Counted from the stretch's first letter, positions 28,053 to 35,653 are shown. The stretch: 60,623 nt of DNA from Bacteroidales bacterium (GCA_015060835.1 SUXT01000004.1:1-60623), one strand, 5' to 3'. Program-made: numbers and translations. Notes: a model not told the origin generated them from the sequence alone.

Positions 28053-28253
28053 TTATTTTGTAGAGTTAAGAAGCTCTTTTACATCTATATCGAGTACTCG
28101 AGCTATTTCTCGGAGTGTTGCCACATCGGGCTGGGATGTATTAGTACACCATTTAGAAATTGTTGCAGGGTTTTTGCCTAAAACTTCCGCAAGCCATTTA
28201 CTAGTTTTCTTCTTTTCTACAAGAACTACTTTTATTCTATTCATGTCGTTCAT
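28053..28253 (-). CDS. XRE-family (Cro/CI-type) small regulator
   Basis: A 66-residue helix-turn-helix protein: TSKWLAEVLGKNPATISKWC forms helices 2 and 3 and DVATLREIARVLDIDVKELL the rest of the fold. This size and position match regulators that head restriction-modification operons. It is followed by the hsdM remnant and then the DUF262 cassette on the same strand, so its promoter (28279-28311) may now drive the whole cassette. Whether it represses or activates cannot be told; no clear operator palindrome is seen. Confidence 0.85.
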   Translation of the reverse strand: MNDMNRIKVVLVEKKKTSKWLAEVLGKNPATISKWCTNTSQPDVATLREIARVLDIDVKELLNSTK

Positions 28254-28278
28254 GACGTAATTTTTATTGCTTTAAACG

Positions 28279-28311
28279 CAAAGATAATTAAAAGCTATTA
28301 AAAATCAGCAA
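28279..28311 (-). promoter_or_regulatory. Promoter of the island operon
   Basis: Read leftward: TTG (28309-28311), 22-base spacer, TATCTTTG (28279-28286), then 25 bases to the regulator's ATG. The -7 box is a perfect TAnnTTTG. It is the only strong promoter match I see upstream of the DUF262 genes. Confidence 0.65.
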
Positions 28312-28397
28312 TTCTTAATAAGTAAAAAAAAGGGAAATAAGTTTGTCTTTACTTATTTCCCTTTTGAATATCAGCTATTTATATTCTGATGAAATTC

Positions 28398-28425
28398 TAA
28401 TACTCCTCCTCGTCGAAGAAGTCTT
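28398..28425 (-). repeat. DUF2795 3' end, copy B (internal)
   Basis: The minus strand reads WAQDFFDEEEY followed by a stop, matching the tail of the DUF2795 protein over TAATACTCCTCCTCGTCGAA. The terminator part is absent. About 120 bases further on (28540-28560) the minus strand has a similar tail, HEEEE and stop. There is no complete gene between 28254 and 28618. Confidence 0.7.
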
Positions 28426-28618
28426 GGGCCCATTTTACTCCCCTGATAGACAATTATATATAACTGACTATCTCGTTGGGGCAGTCTCTGGTATATTGGA
28501 CAGTGCCGAAACGCCTTTTTAATTACTCTAAAATTGTCTCAAAATCTACTACTCCTCTTCTTCGTGGAGGATAAACCAACAAAAAAATAATTATTTTTTT
28601 TATACACTGAAATATTTT

Positions 28619-29617
28619 TCAGTTTCGTTTCTTCAACTCCTTCTCTAAATCCAAAAGGTCTAACATATCCTCTCTGTCCGCCTCCTCTGCTTCGAACTGC
28701 TTACGTCTTTTATCGAACTCATCATAAACCTTATGAACAAAGGATTCCATTTGCAAGTTGCTCACACTACCTGCACCGACAAGTAATTTTTGGTCGTTTG
28801 ACAAAAGAATCTTATCAACATTCTCTCTCCAAAAATCCATTGTCAGACCTTGACGGTTCTTTGCTCTGAACTCGGCAGTTTCAAGAAAGATAACTACAAG
28901 TCTGTTCAACGAATCAAGTTCATCTTCATTAAGGTAGTTCTTAGCAATTATTATATCTTGCTTTCTGACAATATTGCCTTTCCAAGATGTCAATCCCATA
29001 TTGGCACTATTCGCATCTGCTCTGCTTGTAATGATTTCAGCGGCTGTCTGTCCTGTAATGGCATATAAAAGTTTGTTCTGGGTAGTAGCATAGAACATCT
29101 GTGTTGCCTTGTCTGTCTTGTCATAATCCACACTCAGCGCAAACAAATCCCTAACCTTTTGATAGAATCGCTTTTCCGATGCCCTAATATCCCTGATACG
29201 AGCAAGCAACTCATCAAAGTAGTCGGGACGACCATCGGGGTTCTTCAAACGCTCATCATCAATAATGAATCCTTTTTGCAAGAAATCCCTCAAATGTTGG
29301 TTTGCCCACTGTCTGAACTGGACACCCCTTACTGAACGCACTCTGAAACCGAGTGCCATTATCATTTCCAAAGAGTAGAACTTAACCTTATAATTCTTGC
29401 CATCAGAGGCAGTTGTTAAGTAATCCTTAATAACTGAATTAGCATCTAACTCTTTGTCCTTTAATATATTCGTTATGTGAATATTGATATTGGGTTTAGA
29501 GGTGGCAAAAAGTTCTGCAAGTTGTGATTGGTTCAACCACACAGAACCATCACGTGCAAACAATGACACTTTTATATTGCCATCACCCGATTCGTATAGT
29601 ATTATATCTTCTTTCAT
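28619..29617 (-). CDS. RhuM family protein
   Basis: A 332-residue protein of the RhuM family: N-terminal DNA-binding-like part (VWLNQSQLAELFATSKPNIN), then the KNYKVKFYSLEMIMALGFRV and VRSVRGVQFRQWANQHL motifs that typify the family, and a C-terminal charged helix (LDLLDLEKELKKRN). The name comes from a Salmonella pathogenicity-island gene, but in gut Bacteroidota these genes mostly sit inside type I restriction-modification loci; their biochemical role is unknown. Here it starts 17 bases after the stop of a C-terminal remnant (29635-29739), so it was probably part of a larger restriction operon whose rest has been lost. No promoter is evident close upstream. Confidence 0.85.
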   Translation of the reverse strand: MKEDIILYESGDGNIKVSLFARDGSVWLNQSQLAELFATSKPNINIHITNILKDKELDANSVIKDYLTTASDGKNYKVKFYSLEMIMALGFRVRSVRGVQFRQWANQHLRDFLQKGFIIDDERLKNPDGRPDYFDELLARIRDIRASEKRFYQKVRDLFALSVDYDKTDKATQMFYATTQNKLLYAITGQTAAEIITSRADANSANMGLTSWKGNIVRKQDIIIAKNYLNEDELDSLNRLVVIFLETAEFRAKNRQGLTMDFWRENVDKILLSNDQKLLVGAGSVSNLQMESFVHKVYDEFDKRRKQFEAEEADREDMLDLLDLEKELKKRN

Positions 29618-29634
29618 ATTGTTGTCAATATTAT

Positions 29635-29739
29635 TTAGATTACACCGAAATATTTCTCAAAAAATACCTTCAACTTCTCTATCACGGTCTTCTTTTTCTC
29701 CTGTCGGTTGCCACCACCGAAGCGGGACATTGCTTGGCA
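29635..29739 (-). pseudogene. C-terminal gene remnant upstream of rhuM
   Basis: On the minus strand an open frame without a start reads MSRFGGGNRQEKKKT followed by VIEKLKVFFEKYFGVI and a stop. It joins the duplicated DUF2795 end abruptly near 29740. The placement next to rhuM, together with the hsdM remnant at 27.9 kb, suggests the tail of a type I restriction subunit, but I cannot identify the family from 34 residues. Confidence 0.45.
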
Positions 29740-29740
29740 G

Positions 29741-29868
29741 TTTTTGGGCAGTATTTAGACAAAAAAGACCGAGGGAACTGCCCCGTCGGTCTTTGTAAAT
29801 TGTTGATATTTTGGTTATTTACCTTAATTGAATGTTTAATACTCCTCCTCGTCGAAGAAAAAGTCCTC
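29741..29868 (-). repeat. Right boundary repeat of the island (DUF2795 3' end copy C)
   Basis: This is the intact copy of the ~120-bp repeat also found at 21571-21690; it contains the real 3' end of the DUF2795 gene and its terminator (29761-29794, stem AAAGACCGA / TCGGTCTTT with a T-run on the minus strand). Differences from copy A are few (for example TTGGTTATTTACC versus TAGGTGATTTGCC). Confidence 0.88.
29761..29794 (-). terminator. Terminator of the DUF2795 gene
   Basis: Leftward stem-loop AAAGACCGA...TCGGTCTTT followed by TTTTTTG, 42 bases after the DUF2795 stop codon. Confidence 0.8.
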
Positions 29869-30060
29869 ATTGCTGCTGGGGTAATCGGGCCAAATGTCCT
29901 CGATGCTTTCGTATGTTTCTCCTTCGTCCTCTATCTCCTGAAGGTTCTCTATTACTTCCATAGGTGCGCCCGAACGTACTGCGTAGTCGATGAGCTCGTC
30001 TTTTGTTGCGGGCCAGGGTGCATCCTCCAATTTCGATGCAAGTTCAAGTGTCCAATACAT
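29836..30060 (-). CDS. DUF2795 small acidic protein
   Basis: A 74-residue, strongly acidic protein with the conserved start MYWTLELASKLEDAPWPATK and the tail EDIWPDYPSSNEDFFFDEEEY. It matches the DUF2795 family, widespread and single-copy in Bacteroidales; function unknown. It has its own promoter inside the end of the adenosyltransferase gene and its own terminator. Its 3' end is the sequence duplicated at both edges of the accessory island, so the gene marks an insertion site that leaves the coding sequence intact. Confidence 0.85.
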   Translation of the reverse strand: MYWTLELASKLEDAPWPATKDELIDYAVRSGAPMEVIENLQEIEDEGETYESIEDIWPDYPSSNEDFFFDEEEY

Positions 30061-30142
30061 ATCTTTAATTAAATTATCTTGTTATTAAATATTTGTTCCT
30101 AAGCATCTTTGCCTAAACAGGCTATGTGCTTAAATGAGTTTG

Positions 30143-30172
30143 CAAAAATATAGCATTTTGCCTTATTTGCAA
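30143..30172 (-). promoter_or_regulatory. Promoter of the DUF2795 gene
   Basis: Read leftward: TTG (30170-30172), 19-base spacer, TATTTTTG (30143-30150), an exact Bacteroidota match. The TTG lies within the last codons of the adenosyltransferase gene. It implies a leader of ~75 bases. Confidence 0.65.
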
Positions 30173-30702
30173 GGACTTTTCCATATTTTTTCGTTGCCGG
30201 ATGCAAGTTGGCGCGAAAGCAGGAAAAAATAGTCCGAAAGGCGGTTCATATATTCCGTCAGCAACGGTGGAATATTTTCACTGTGGGCAAGGGTTACTAT
30301 GCGTCTTTCGGCTCTGCGGCACACTGTGCGGCAGAGGTTTGCCCATAGTGATGCGCCAACAGGGGAGGGGAGGGCGAATCCTTTCAACGGTGGCAGTGTC
30401 TCTTCGAGGCTGTCAATGGCTCTCTCCAGTGCTTTTACCGCTTCTGTGCCTATGGCTGCTTCGGGGCAGGCTGTGTCTGAAAGTGTGGCAGCTATGGCGA
30501 AGAGATTATTCTGTACTTCGGCAAGCATTGCCGAGCAGTTGTTGCCCTCCGTTTCGGCTTGCAGGAATCCGAGTACAGCCGACAGTTCGTCCACTGTGCC
30601 GTAGGCCTCCACGCGGATGCTGTCTTTCGGCACTCGCTCGCCATGTAGCAGCGAGGTCTCGCCGCAGTCGCCCTTTGTGGTGTATATATGCGCCTTTTTC
30701 AT
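30163..30702 (-). CDS. PduO-type corrinoid adenosyltransferase
   Basis: A 179-residue protein with the PduO/MMAB signature: KKAHIYTTKGDCGETSLLHG (2-21) for ATP binding and RVEAYGTVDELSAVLGF (30-46). It transfers the adenosyl group of ATP to cob(I)alamin to make coenzyme B12, needed in gut Bacteroidales for methylmalonyl-CoA mutase in propionate formation. The family's Cys/His corrinoid pocket is not distinctive, so the subtype rests on the N-terminal motifs. It is third in the metK operon, 13 bases after the methyltransferase-like gene, and therefore probably under the SAM riboswitch. Confidence 0.85.
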   Translation of the reverse strand: MKKAHIYTTKGDCGETSLLHGERVPKDSIRVEAYGTVDELSAVLGFLQAETEGNNCSAMLAEVQNNLFAIAATLSDTACPEAAIGTEAVKALERAIDSLEETLPPLKGFALPSPVGASLWANLCRTVCRRAERRIVTLAHSENIPPLLTEYMNRLSDYFFLLSRQLASGNEKIWKSPCK

Positions 30703-30715
30703 TTGTTTCTTGCTA

Positions 30716-31360
30716 CTACATTTTCAGTGTGTAGTGCTGTTTTTTGTACTTCTTGTCGAAGAATAGTATGCCCATGCTGTAGAGGTCGTAGCTTACTACC
30801 ACTGCGGGATGCTCCTTGATGCTTTGCCACCATTTTGTTATTTCGGGTGTCGTGTGTATCTCCTCTACGATAATAACAGAGTCGGGGGTGGTATGTTTGA
30901 TGGCCTCCTCAACTACCGATGCATAGGAGAATGAGCGACCAACATAGAGCAGTCCTATCTGTTTCTCTTTTTCGAGCACCGGTCCTATGTCGCCGCTGTG
31001 CTTGGTGCATCCGCGCTCATCGAGAATCTTTGCCGCTTCGGGGCTGTTGGCTGTCCCTTTGGCATTGAGGATGTATGCGGGTACATTGCTTGCGGCAGAG
31101 CTTATGGCGCAGGCAGCGACACCTTGCGGTGCGAACATTATTATGTTGCACGGCCGGGCATAGTTGGTTATGCGGAACAGCATTCTGCAATGCGAGGCTC
31201 TGCCACCGCACTTTGATGCAATGCTGTTTATCTGTCTGTAGGCGTAATAAGGATGCTTCTCCCTGAGTACGGATGTGACGAAATGAAAGGCTTTCGGAGA
31301 TTGCACTCCGAAGCCTTTGTTGTGTCTGTATCTGTTTATCAGGTCTTTAAGTCCGAGCAT
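30716..31360 (-). CDS. SAM-dependent methyltransferase-like protein
   Basis: A 214-residue soluble protein with a Rossmann-like pattern: YARPCNIIMFAPQGVAACAI (~67-86) replaces the usual glycine-rich SAM loop, IGLLYVGRSFSY holds a later strand, and DSVIIVEEIHTTPEITKWW resembles the end of class I methyltransferases. Close relatives are found next to metK in Bacteroidales and annotated as methyltransferases. The weak glycine motif leaves open that it is inactive. It lies 24 bases after metK and 13 before the adenosyltransferase gene, so it shares their transcript. Substrate unknown. Confidence 0.6.
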   Translation of the reverse strand: MLGLKDLINRYRHNKGFGVQSPKAFHFVTSVLREKHPYYAYRQINSIASKCGGRASHCRMLFRITNYARPCNIIMFAPQGVAACAISSAASNVPAYILNAKGTANSPEAAKILDERGCTKHSGDIGPVLEKEKQIGLLYVGRSFSYASVVEEAIKHTTPDSVIIVEEIHTTPEITKWWQSIKEHPAVVVSYDLYSMGILFFDKKYKKQHYTLKM

Positions 31361-31384
31361 TCCTCTCTGTTTATTGATTGCCTG

Positions 31385-32683
31385 TTAGATAGCCAGCGAG
31401 AATGCCTCCTTGATTGCATCTACATAGTCGAGCTTCTCCCATGTGAAGAGCTCTACTTCCATTGTCTTTGAGGGAAGGTAGGGCGATGTGAAGGTCTTTG
31501 TTACAACCTCGGGTGTGCGTCCCATGTGGCCGTATGCTGCTGTCTCGCTGTAGATGGGGTTGCGCAGTTTCAGGCGCTCTTCGATGGCTTTGGGGCGCAG
31601 GTCGAACAGCTGTGCTACCTTCTTTGCAATCTCTCCGTCGCTCATGGCAACTTTGGCTGTGCCGTATGTGTTTACGAATACGCTTACGGGCTGTGCAACA
31701 CCGATGGCGTATGAGAGCTGTATGAGCATTTCGTCGGCTACTCCTGCTGCTACCATGTTCTTTGCAATGTGGCGTGCTGCGTATGCTGCGCTGCGGTCAA
31801 CCTTCGAGGGGTCCTTGCCGCTGAATGCGCCGCCGCCGTGTGCACCCTTGCCGCCGTATGTGTCTACGATAATCTTGCGGCCGGTGAGACCTGTGTCGCC
31901 GTGGGGGCCGCCGATTACGAATTTACCGGTGGGGTTGACGTGGTATTTGATGCTCTCGTCGAAGAGGGCGAGCACTGAGGGTGTGTTTATCTTTGCCTTT
32001 ACGCGGGGCATGAGGATGTTTATAACATCTTCGCGTATCTTAGCAATCTGTGAGGCGTCGGCAGCCTCCTGTGTGCCTTCTGCTGTGTCGGCGGGGGCTA
32101 CAAAGTCGTCGTGCTGTGTAGATACAACGATTGTGTCGATGCGTACCGGGCGGTTGTTGTCGTCATACTCCACTGTTACCTGACTTTTTGAGTCGGGACG
32201 CAGATAGGTCATCTCCTTGCCCTCACGACGGATGGCTGCAAGCTCTGTGAGGATGAGGTGTGAGAGGTCGAGCGATACGGGCATGTAGTTCTCTGTCTCG
32301 TTGATGGCGTATCCGAACATCATTCCCTGGTCGCCGGCGCCCTGATCCATAGGATTCTCGCGCTCTACGCCGCGAGAAATGTCGGCGCTCTGCTCGTGGA
32401 TGGCCGAGAAGATGCCGCATGAATTTCCATCGAACATATATTCGCTCTTGGTGTATCCTATGCGGTTGATTACGCGGCGGGCAATCTCTTGAAGGTCGAC
32501 GTATGCCGATGATTTTACCTCTCCGGCAAGTACCACCTGGCCTGTTGTTACCAATGTTTCGCAAGCTACTTTCGACTGTGCATCAAATGCGATAAGCTCG
32601 TCGAGCACTGCGTCCGAAATCTGATCGGCTACTTTGTCGGGGTGTCCCTCCGATACTGACTCTGATGTAAATAGGTATCCCAT
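31385..32683 (-). CDS. metK: S-adenosylmethionine synthetase
   Basis: A 432-residue enzyme making SAM from ATP and methionine. The opening [20 protein letters not shown] is the methionine/ATP-binding start, [12 protein letters not shown] is the active-site hexapeptide region, and [20 protein letters not shown] is the phosphate-binding loop. It is longer than E. coli MetK (384) because of an insertion near [20 protein letters not shown], common in Bacteroidales. It heads an operon with a methyltransferase-like and an adenosyltransferase gene; a SAM riboswitch sits in its 5' leader, so the product represses its own synthesis. Confidence 0.97.
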   Translation of the reverse strand: MGYLFTSESVSEGHPDKVADQISDAVLDELIAFDAQSKVACETLVTTGQVVLAGEVKSSAYVDLQEIARRVINRIGYTKSEYMFDGNSCGIFSAIHEQSADISRGVERENPMDQGAGDQGMMFGYAINETENYMPVSLDLSHLILTELAAIRREGKEMTYLRPDSKSQVTVEYDDNNRPVRIDTIVVSTQHDDFVAPADTAEGTQEAADASQIAKIREDVINILMPRVKAKINTPSVLALFDESIKYHVNPTGKFVIGGPHGDTGLTGRKIIVDTYGGKGAHGGGAFSGKDPSKVDRSAAYAARHIAKNMVAAGVADEMLIQLSYAIGVAQPVSVFVNTYGTAKVAMSDGEIAKKVAQLFDLRPKAIEERLKLRNPIYSETAAYGHMGRTPEVVTKTFTSPYLPSKTMEVELFTWEKLDYVDAIKEAFSLAI

Positions 32684-32710
32684 ATTATATAATGAATAAC
32701 TTTGTGCCGT

Positions 32711-32728
32711 ACTTTTTTACGGCGGTTA
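32711..32728 (-). promoter_or_regulatory. Leader hairpin before metK
   Basis: GCCGTA / TACGGC with an AAAAAG loop, between the riboswitch and the start codon (27 bases before the ATG). There is no T-run, so if it is the switch's output it more likely acts on translation or mRNA stability than by termination. The role is a guess. Confidence 0.35.
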
Positions 32729-32788
32729 ATAATTTCGGAATGAAAATATGATCGGGATGCGTGCAGATGTGCAAATAATGTGCCATAT

Positions 32789-32868
32789 GAGACCTTGACA
32801 GACAAGGTTTTTAGCATTTTTTACCGTGGTTGCAAGCAGCCCAAATCTTTCCACACGAAGAGTGTCTC
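32789..32868 (-). promoter_or_regulatory. SAM riboswitch (S-box superfamily, SAM-I/IV-type variant)
   Basis: In the 190-base leader of metK the minus strand shows the S-box core words in order: GTGTGGAAAGATTTGGGCTG, then CTTGCAACC, then GGTAAAAAATGCTAAAAACC. Outer stem P1 pairs GAGAC (32864-32868) with GTCTC (32789-32793), and P4 is ACCTTG / CAAGGT just inside its 3' arm. Gene context (SAM synthetase) fits. The short P2 and the GGAAAGA word point to the variant type rather than classic SAM-I; the subclass is not certain. Confidence 0.72.
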
Positions 32869-32881
32869 TTCTTTTCGGTTG

Positions 32882-32889
32882 CAAAGGTA
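32882..32889 (-). promoter_or_regulatory. metK -7 box
   Basis: TACCTTTG on the minus strand, an exact TAnnTTTG, placing transcript start about 10 bases before the riboswitch. No TTG is found 19-21 bases upstream. The gap 32684-33063 between metK and mlaE holds this promoter, the riboswitch and the mlaE promoter, and nothing else I can see. Confidence 0.6.
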
Positions 32890-33018
32890 ATCTCTTTTTG
32901 TGAATTACGTATGCTTTTTAACGCTTTTTATATAGCAAATTCCACTCCGAAGCTCTGTCAAATGGTAAAATATGTTATTATTGCATGGTTCCCTGCCCTC
33001 TTTACCGATAAAATGAGT

Positions 33019-33026
33019 TACCTTTG
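33019..33026 (+). promoter_or_regulatory. mlaEF -7 box
   Basis: TACCTTTG on the plus strand, 37 bases before the mlaE start codon; the -33 element is not clear. Confidence 0.55.
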
Positions 33027-33063
33027 CGAAAATTTATAGAACCTCCCTAATGCCTTATAGCTG

Positions 33064-33813
33064 ATGATTATTGTCGATTCCATCGGGACTTTTGGTAAGT
33101 ATCTTATTCTGATGAGACGTGTCTTTGCGCGTCCCGACAGTTGGCGTATGTTCTTCAGACAGTATCTGCGCGAGGTTCTTCAGTTGGGTATAAACTCCAT
33201 TCCCATCGTATTGCTGATATCTTTTTTCATAGGCGCTGTAATCTGCATTCAGATGAAACTGAACGTGGAGAGTTCGTGGATGCCCAAATTTGTGGTGGGA
33301 TATGCCACGCGCGAGATTATGCTGTTGGAGTTTTCTTCGTCCATCATGTGTCTGATTCTCTCGGGCAAGGTCGGCTCCAATATCACTTCGGAGATTGGTG
33401 CCATGAGGGTTACGCAACAGATTGATGCCCTTGAGATTATGGGCGTAAATTCGGCCAATTACCTTATATTCCCCAAGATAGTGGCTCTTGTATCCATTAT
33501 CCCGGCGCTGGTCATCTTCAGTATCTTTGCCGGAGTGATGGGTGCTTACGGTATTTGCGCCTTTACGGGTATAATGACGCCCGACGACCTTACGTATGGA
33601 TTGCAGTATGAATTTTCGCAGTGGTTCATCTGGTGCAGCATTATAAAGGCGCTCTTCTTTGCCTATATTATTACATCCGTGGCCTCTTTCTACGGTTACT
33701 ACGTGGGTGGCGGCTCCATAGAGGTGGGTAAGGCAAGTACCGATGCTGTTGTCAGTTGCAGTGTGCTTATACTGTTTGCCGATATTGTATTAACCCAACT
33801 TCTGATGCAATGA
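33064..33813 (+). CDS. mlaE: MlaE-type lipid transport permease
   Basis: A 249-residue inner-membrane protein with about five hydrophobic segments (from LGINSIPIVLLISFFIGAVI near residue 41) and the MlaE motifs GYATREIMLLEF, SSIMCLILSGKVGSNITSEI and GAMRVTQQIDALEIMGVN. MlaE and the ATPase MlaF form the engine that moves phospholipids between the membranes to keep outer-membrane asymmetry. The mlaF start overlaps the mlaE stop (ATGA), so they are coupled. The MlaD substrate-binding subunit is not in this stretch; in Bacteroidales it is often encoded elsewhere. Confidence 0.9.
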   Translation: MIIVDSIGTFGKYLILMRRVFARPDSWRMFFRQYLREVLQLGINSIPIVLLISFFIGAVICIQMKLNVESSWMPKFVVGYATREIMLLEFSSSIMCLILSGKVGSNITSEIGAMRVTQQIDALEIMGVNSANYLIFPKIVALVSIIPALVIFSIFAGVMGAYGICAFTGIMTPDDLTYGLQYEFSQWFIWCSIIKALFFAYIITSVASFYGYYVGGGSIEVGKASTDAVVSCSVLILFADIVLTQLLMQ

Positions 33814-34574
33814 TAAGGCTTGAATCCATATCCAAGAGGTTCGAAAGTCAGGTGGTGCTTGACGATATAAACGCCACCTTCGACAATGGCAAGACCAATC
33901 TGATAATAGGTCTCAGCGGTGCAGGAAAGACTGTGCTACTGAAGTGCATTGTGGGGCTTCTTGTTCCCGATTCGGGCAAGGTGCTTTACGATGGCAGGGA
34001 TATGATTACCCTGAAGAAGAAGGAGCGTCTTATGCTGCGCAGGGAGATGGGTATGCTTTTCCAGAGTGCGGCGCTGTTCGACTCGATGAGTGTGCTTGAG
34101 AATGTGATGTTCCCGCTGGATATGTTCTCCGATAAGCCTTTTGATGACAGGTTGAAGCGTGCGCGTTTCTGCCTCGAAAGGGTGAACCTGCTTGATGCGC
34201 AATACAAAAGCCCTTCTGAACTCTCGGGCGGTATGCAGAAGCGTGCGGCCATTGCAAGAGCTATAGCGTTGGAACCTCGCTATCTTTTCTGCGATGAACC
34301 CAATTCGGGACTCGATCCCAAAACTTCTCTAATAATTGATGAACTTATCCATAATATCACCGAGGAGTATGGTATTACCACCATTGTGAACACCCATGAT
34401 ATGAATTCCGTGATGGGTATCGGCGATAATATAATCTTTCTTGCCGGAGGCCGCAAGGCATGGGAGGGTACCAAAGATGAAATACTTTACAGCAATAACG
34501 ATGTGCTGAATGAGTTCCTTTTCTCGTCCGACTTGTTGCGTAAGGTCAGGGACGGGGCTTTGCTCAAGGGATAG
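33810..34574 (+). CDS. mlaF: MlaF-type lipid transport ATPase
   Basis: A 254-residue ABC ATPase. I start it at MIRLESISKRFES (33810), which overlaps the mlaE stop by four bases; an ATG 54 bases earlier would run deep into mlaE. Motifs: Walker A GLSGAGKT (34-41), the GMLFQSAALFDSMSV Q-loop region, LSGGMQKRAAIARA, the FCDEPNSGLDP Walker B, and THD in VNTHDMNSV. It powers MlaE. The convergent dipeptidase gene overlaps its last 11 bases, so the two transcripts meet tail to tail with no clear terminator between them. Confidence 0.92.
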   Translation: MIRLESISKRFESQVVLDDINATFDNGKTNLIIGLSGAGKTVLLKCIVGLLVPDSGKVLYDGRDMITLKKKERLMLRREMGMLFQSAALFDSMSVLENVMFPLDMFSDKPFDDRLKRARFCLERVNLLDAQYKSPSELSGGMQKRAAIARAIALEPRYLFCDEPNSGLDPKTSLIIDELIHNITEEYGITTIVNTHDMNSVMGIGDNIIFLAGGRKAWEGTKDEILYSNNDVLNEFLFSSDLLRKVRDGALLKG

Positions 34575-35208
34575 CCTTGTAGTTGGCGCGGGCATTGGCG
34601 CGTGTGGTGTAGTTGAAGTGCCACCATTCGCTGCGTAGCGGGCGGAAGCCTGCTTTTTTCATTATTGTGCGCAGGAGTGCGCGGTTGTGTGCAGCTTCGG
34701 ACGATATTTTTCCTTTACTTACAAGTTCCTGCTCCTTGTCTATGTGGCTCAGTGGTGTGAGTGCGTCCACGGTGGTGCCCATTGGCAGGGTGTCGCCGTT
34801 GCTGTCGATGATGCTTATGTCTACCGCAAGGCCGTAGTTGTGCAATCCTCCGCCGTTGGCAGGGTTGCTTACATAGTTCTGCTGAGGGGTGCCTTTTACC
34901 TTGTTCCACATTTTCTGCTGTACGTGCATTGGGCGTGCTGCGTCGTATATTATCAAGCGCAGATGGGGGTGCGTTGTCCGCAGCAGTCTGCTTGCCCGTT
35001 TGAGGGCTTCGGCTGCGTGTGGGTGGAGATAGGCTTCTGTGAAGTTGTACATCTTTTCGCCTACAAAATTGTCGGCCTTTGCGTACATGAGGTCTACAGC
35101 TATTGTGCTGTCGGCCTCTTCTATGTTTATGTAGCCTTTGAATATATCCTGTGCTGTGGCGGTTGCGGTGTATGCGAGCAGCAGGGTGGCGATAAGGTGG
35201 TGTTTCAT
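34564..35208 (-). CDS. VanX-type D-Ala-D-Ala dipeptidase (M15D)
   Basis: A 214-residue zinc dipeptidase with a signal peptide (LIATLLLAYTATATA). Zinc and catalytic residues of the VanX/DdpX family are present: His123 and Asp130 in GLHNYGLAVDISI, Glu194 and His197 in EWWHFN, and Arg92 in DAARPMH. Start chosen at MKHHLIA (35208) since it gives a clean signal peptide and follows the -7 box. As a periplasmic enzyme in a vancomycin-insensitive Gram-negative it probably recycles D-alanine from peptidoglycan fragments rather than giving resistance; no vanH or vanA neighbours are seen. Confidence 0.87.
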   Translation of the reverse strand: MKHHLIATLLLAYTATATAQDIFKGYINIEEADSTIAVDLMYAKADNFVGEKMYNFTEAYLHPHAAEALKRASRLLRTTHPHLRLIIYDAARPMHVQQKMWNKVKGTPQQNYVSNPANGGGLHNYGLAVDISIIDSNGDTLPMGTTVDALTPLSHIDKEQELVSKGKISSEAAHNRALLRTIMKKAGFRPLRSEWWHFNYTTRANARANYKAIP

Positions 35209-35232
35209 TGTGTGTATTTTATAAATGATTAT

Positions 35233-35240
35233 CAAATATA
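35233..35240 (-). promoter_or_regulatory. -7 box of the dipeptidase gene
   Basis: TATATTTG on the minus strand, 24 bases before the chosen ATG at 35208; matches TAnnTTTG. The -33 element is unclear. Confidence 0.5.
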
Positions 35241-35287
35241 TTACCTAAAGTGCAACGTTGCATTGCAATGTCGGTGGAAGTAACTTG

Positions 35288-35530
35288 AAAAGCTGTCCCT
35301 CTTAAAGGGGGGCAACGCGGAATGGAGCGTTGCTTGCGACGACGGAATATTTATATTCCCAAAGGAGTGCCGAACGCATGTGAGGTCTTCCTTTTTTCCG
35401 AGAAAAAAGTTCGGAGGGGGTTCTTAACCCATCGTACTACAATAAACCATACTACGCGAGGAAAACCCCTCCGTCTTCAAAAACAGTCGTTTTTGAATCC
35501 ACCTCCCCTTTAAGGGCAGGAACTTTTTAG
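35288..35530. repeat. Mosaic intergenic repeat (copy shared with the window end)
   Basis: The stretch AAAAGCTGTCCCTCTTAAAG and the ~85 bases from AGTTCGGAGGGGGTTC to CCGTCTTCAAAAAC (about 35409-35481) recur almost exactly at 60500-60623. The words GGAGTGCCGA and GTTTTTGAATCCACCTCC are shared with the elements at 744, 16802, 42412 and 51990. It contains no gene and fills most of the gap 35241-35600. Confidence 0.8.
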
Positions 35531-35608
35531 AATAGTTTTTTATCCATTGAAGGATGGGGTTGTACTTTTTAGGTATAATATCGCATAATCATTTTTCATA
35601 ATTTAAGA

Positions 35609-35638
35609 GGCTGCTCAAATGTGTCTTTGAACAGCCTC
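35609..35638 (-). terminator. gyrB terminator
   Basis: Imperfect stem AGGCTGCTCAAA / TTTGAACAGCCT; read leftward it is followed by CTTAAATT. It begins 16 bases after the gyrB stop codon. Confidence 0.55.
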
Positions 35639-35653
35639 CTGTGGATATTGTGC

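Noticed and set aside
21571-29868. Prophage or integrative conjugative element
   Set aside because: No integrase, relaxase, capsid, portal, terminase or mobilisation gene is seen between the boundary repeats; the cargo is only regulatory and restriction-type genes.
34564-35208. Vancomycin-resistance operon (a VanX-like and, 16 kb away, a VanZ-like gene)
   Set aside because: No vanH, vanA or vanRS genes; the two genes are unlinked core-type genes, and Gram-negative outer membranes already exclude the drug.
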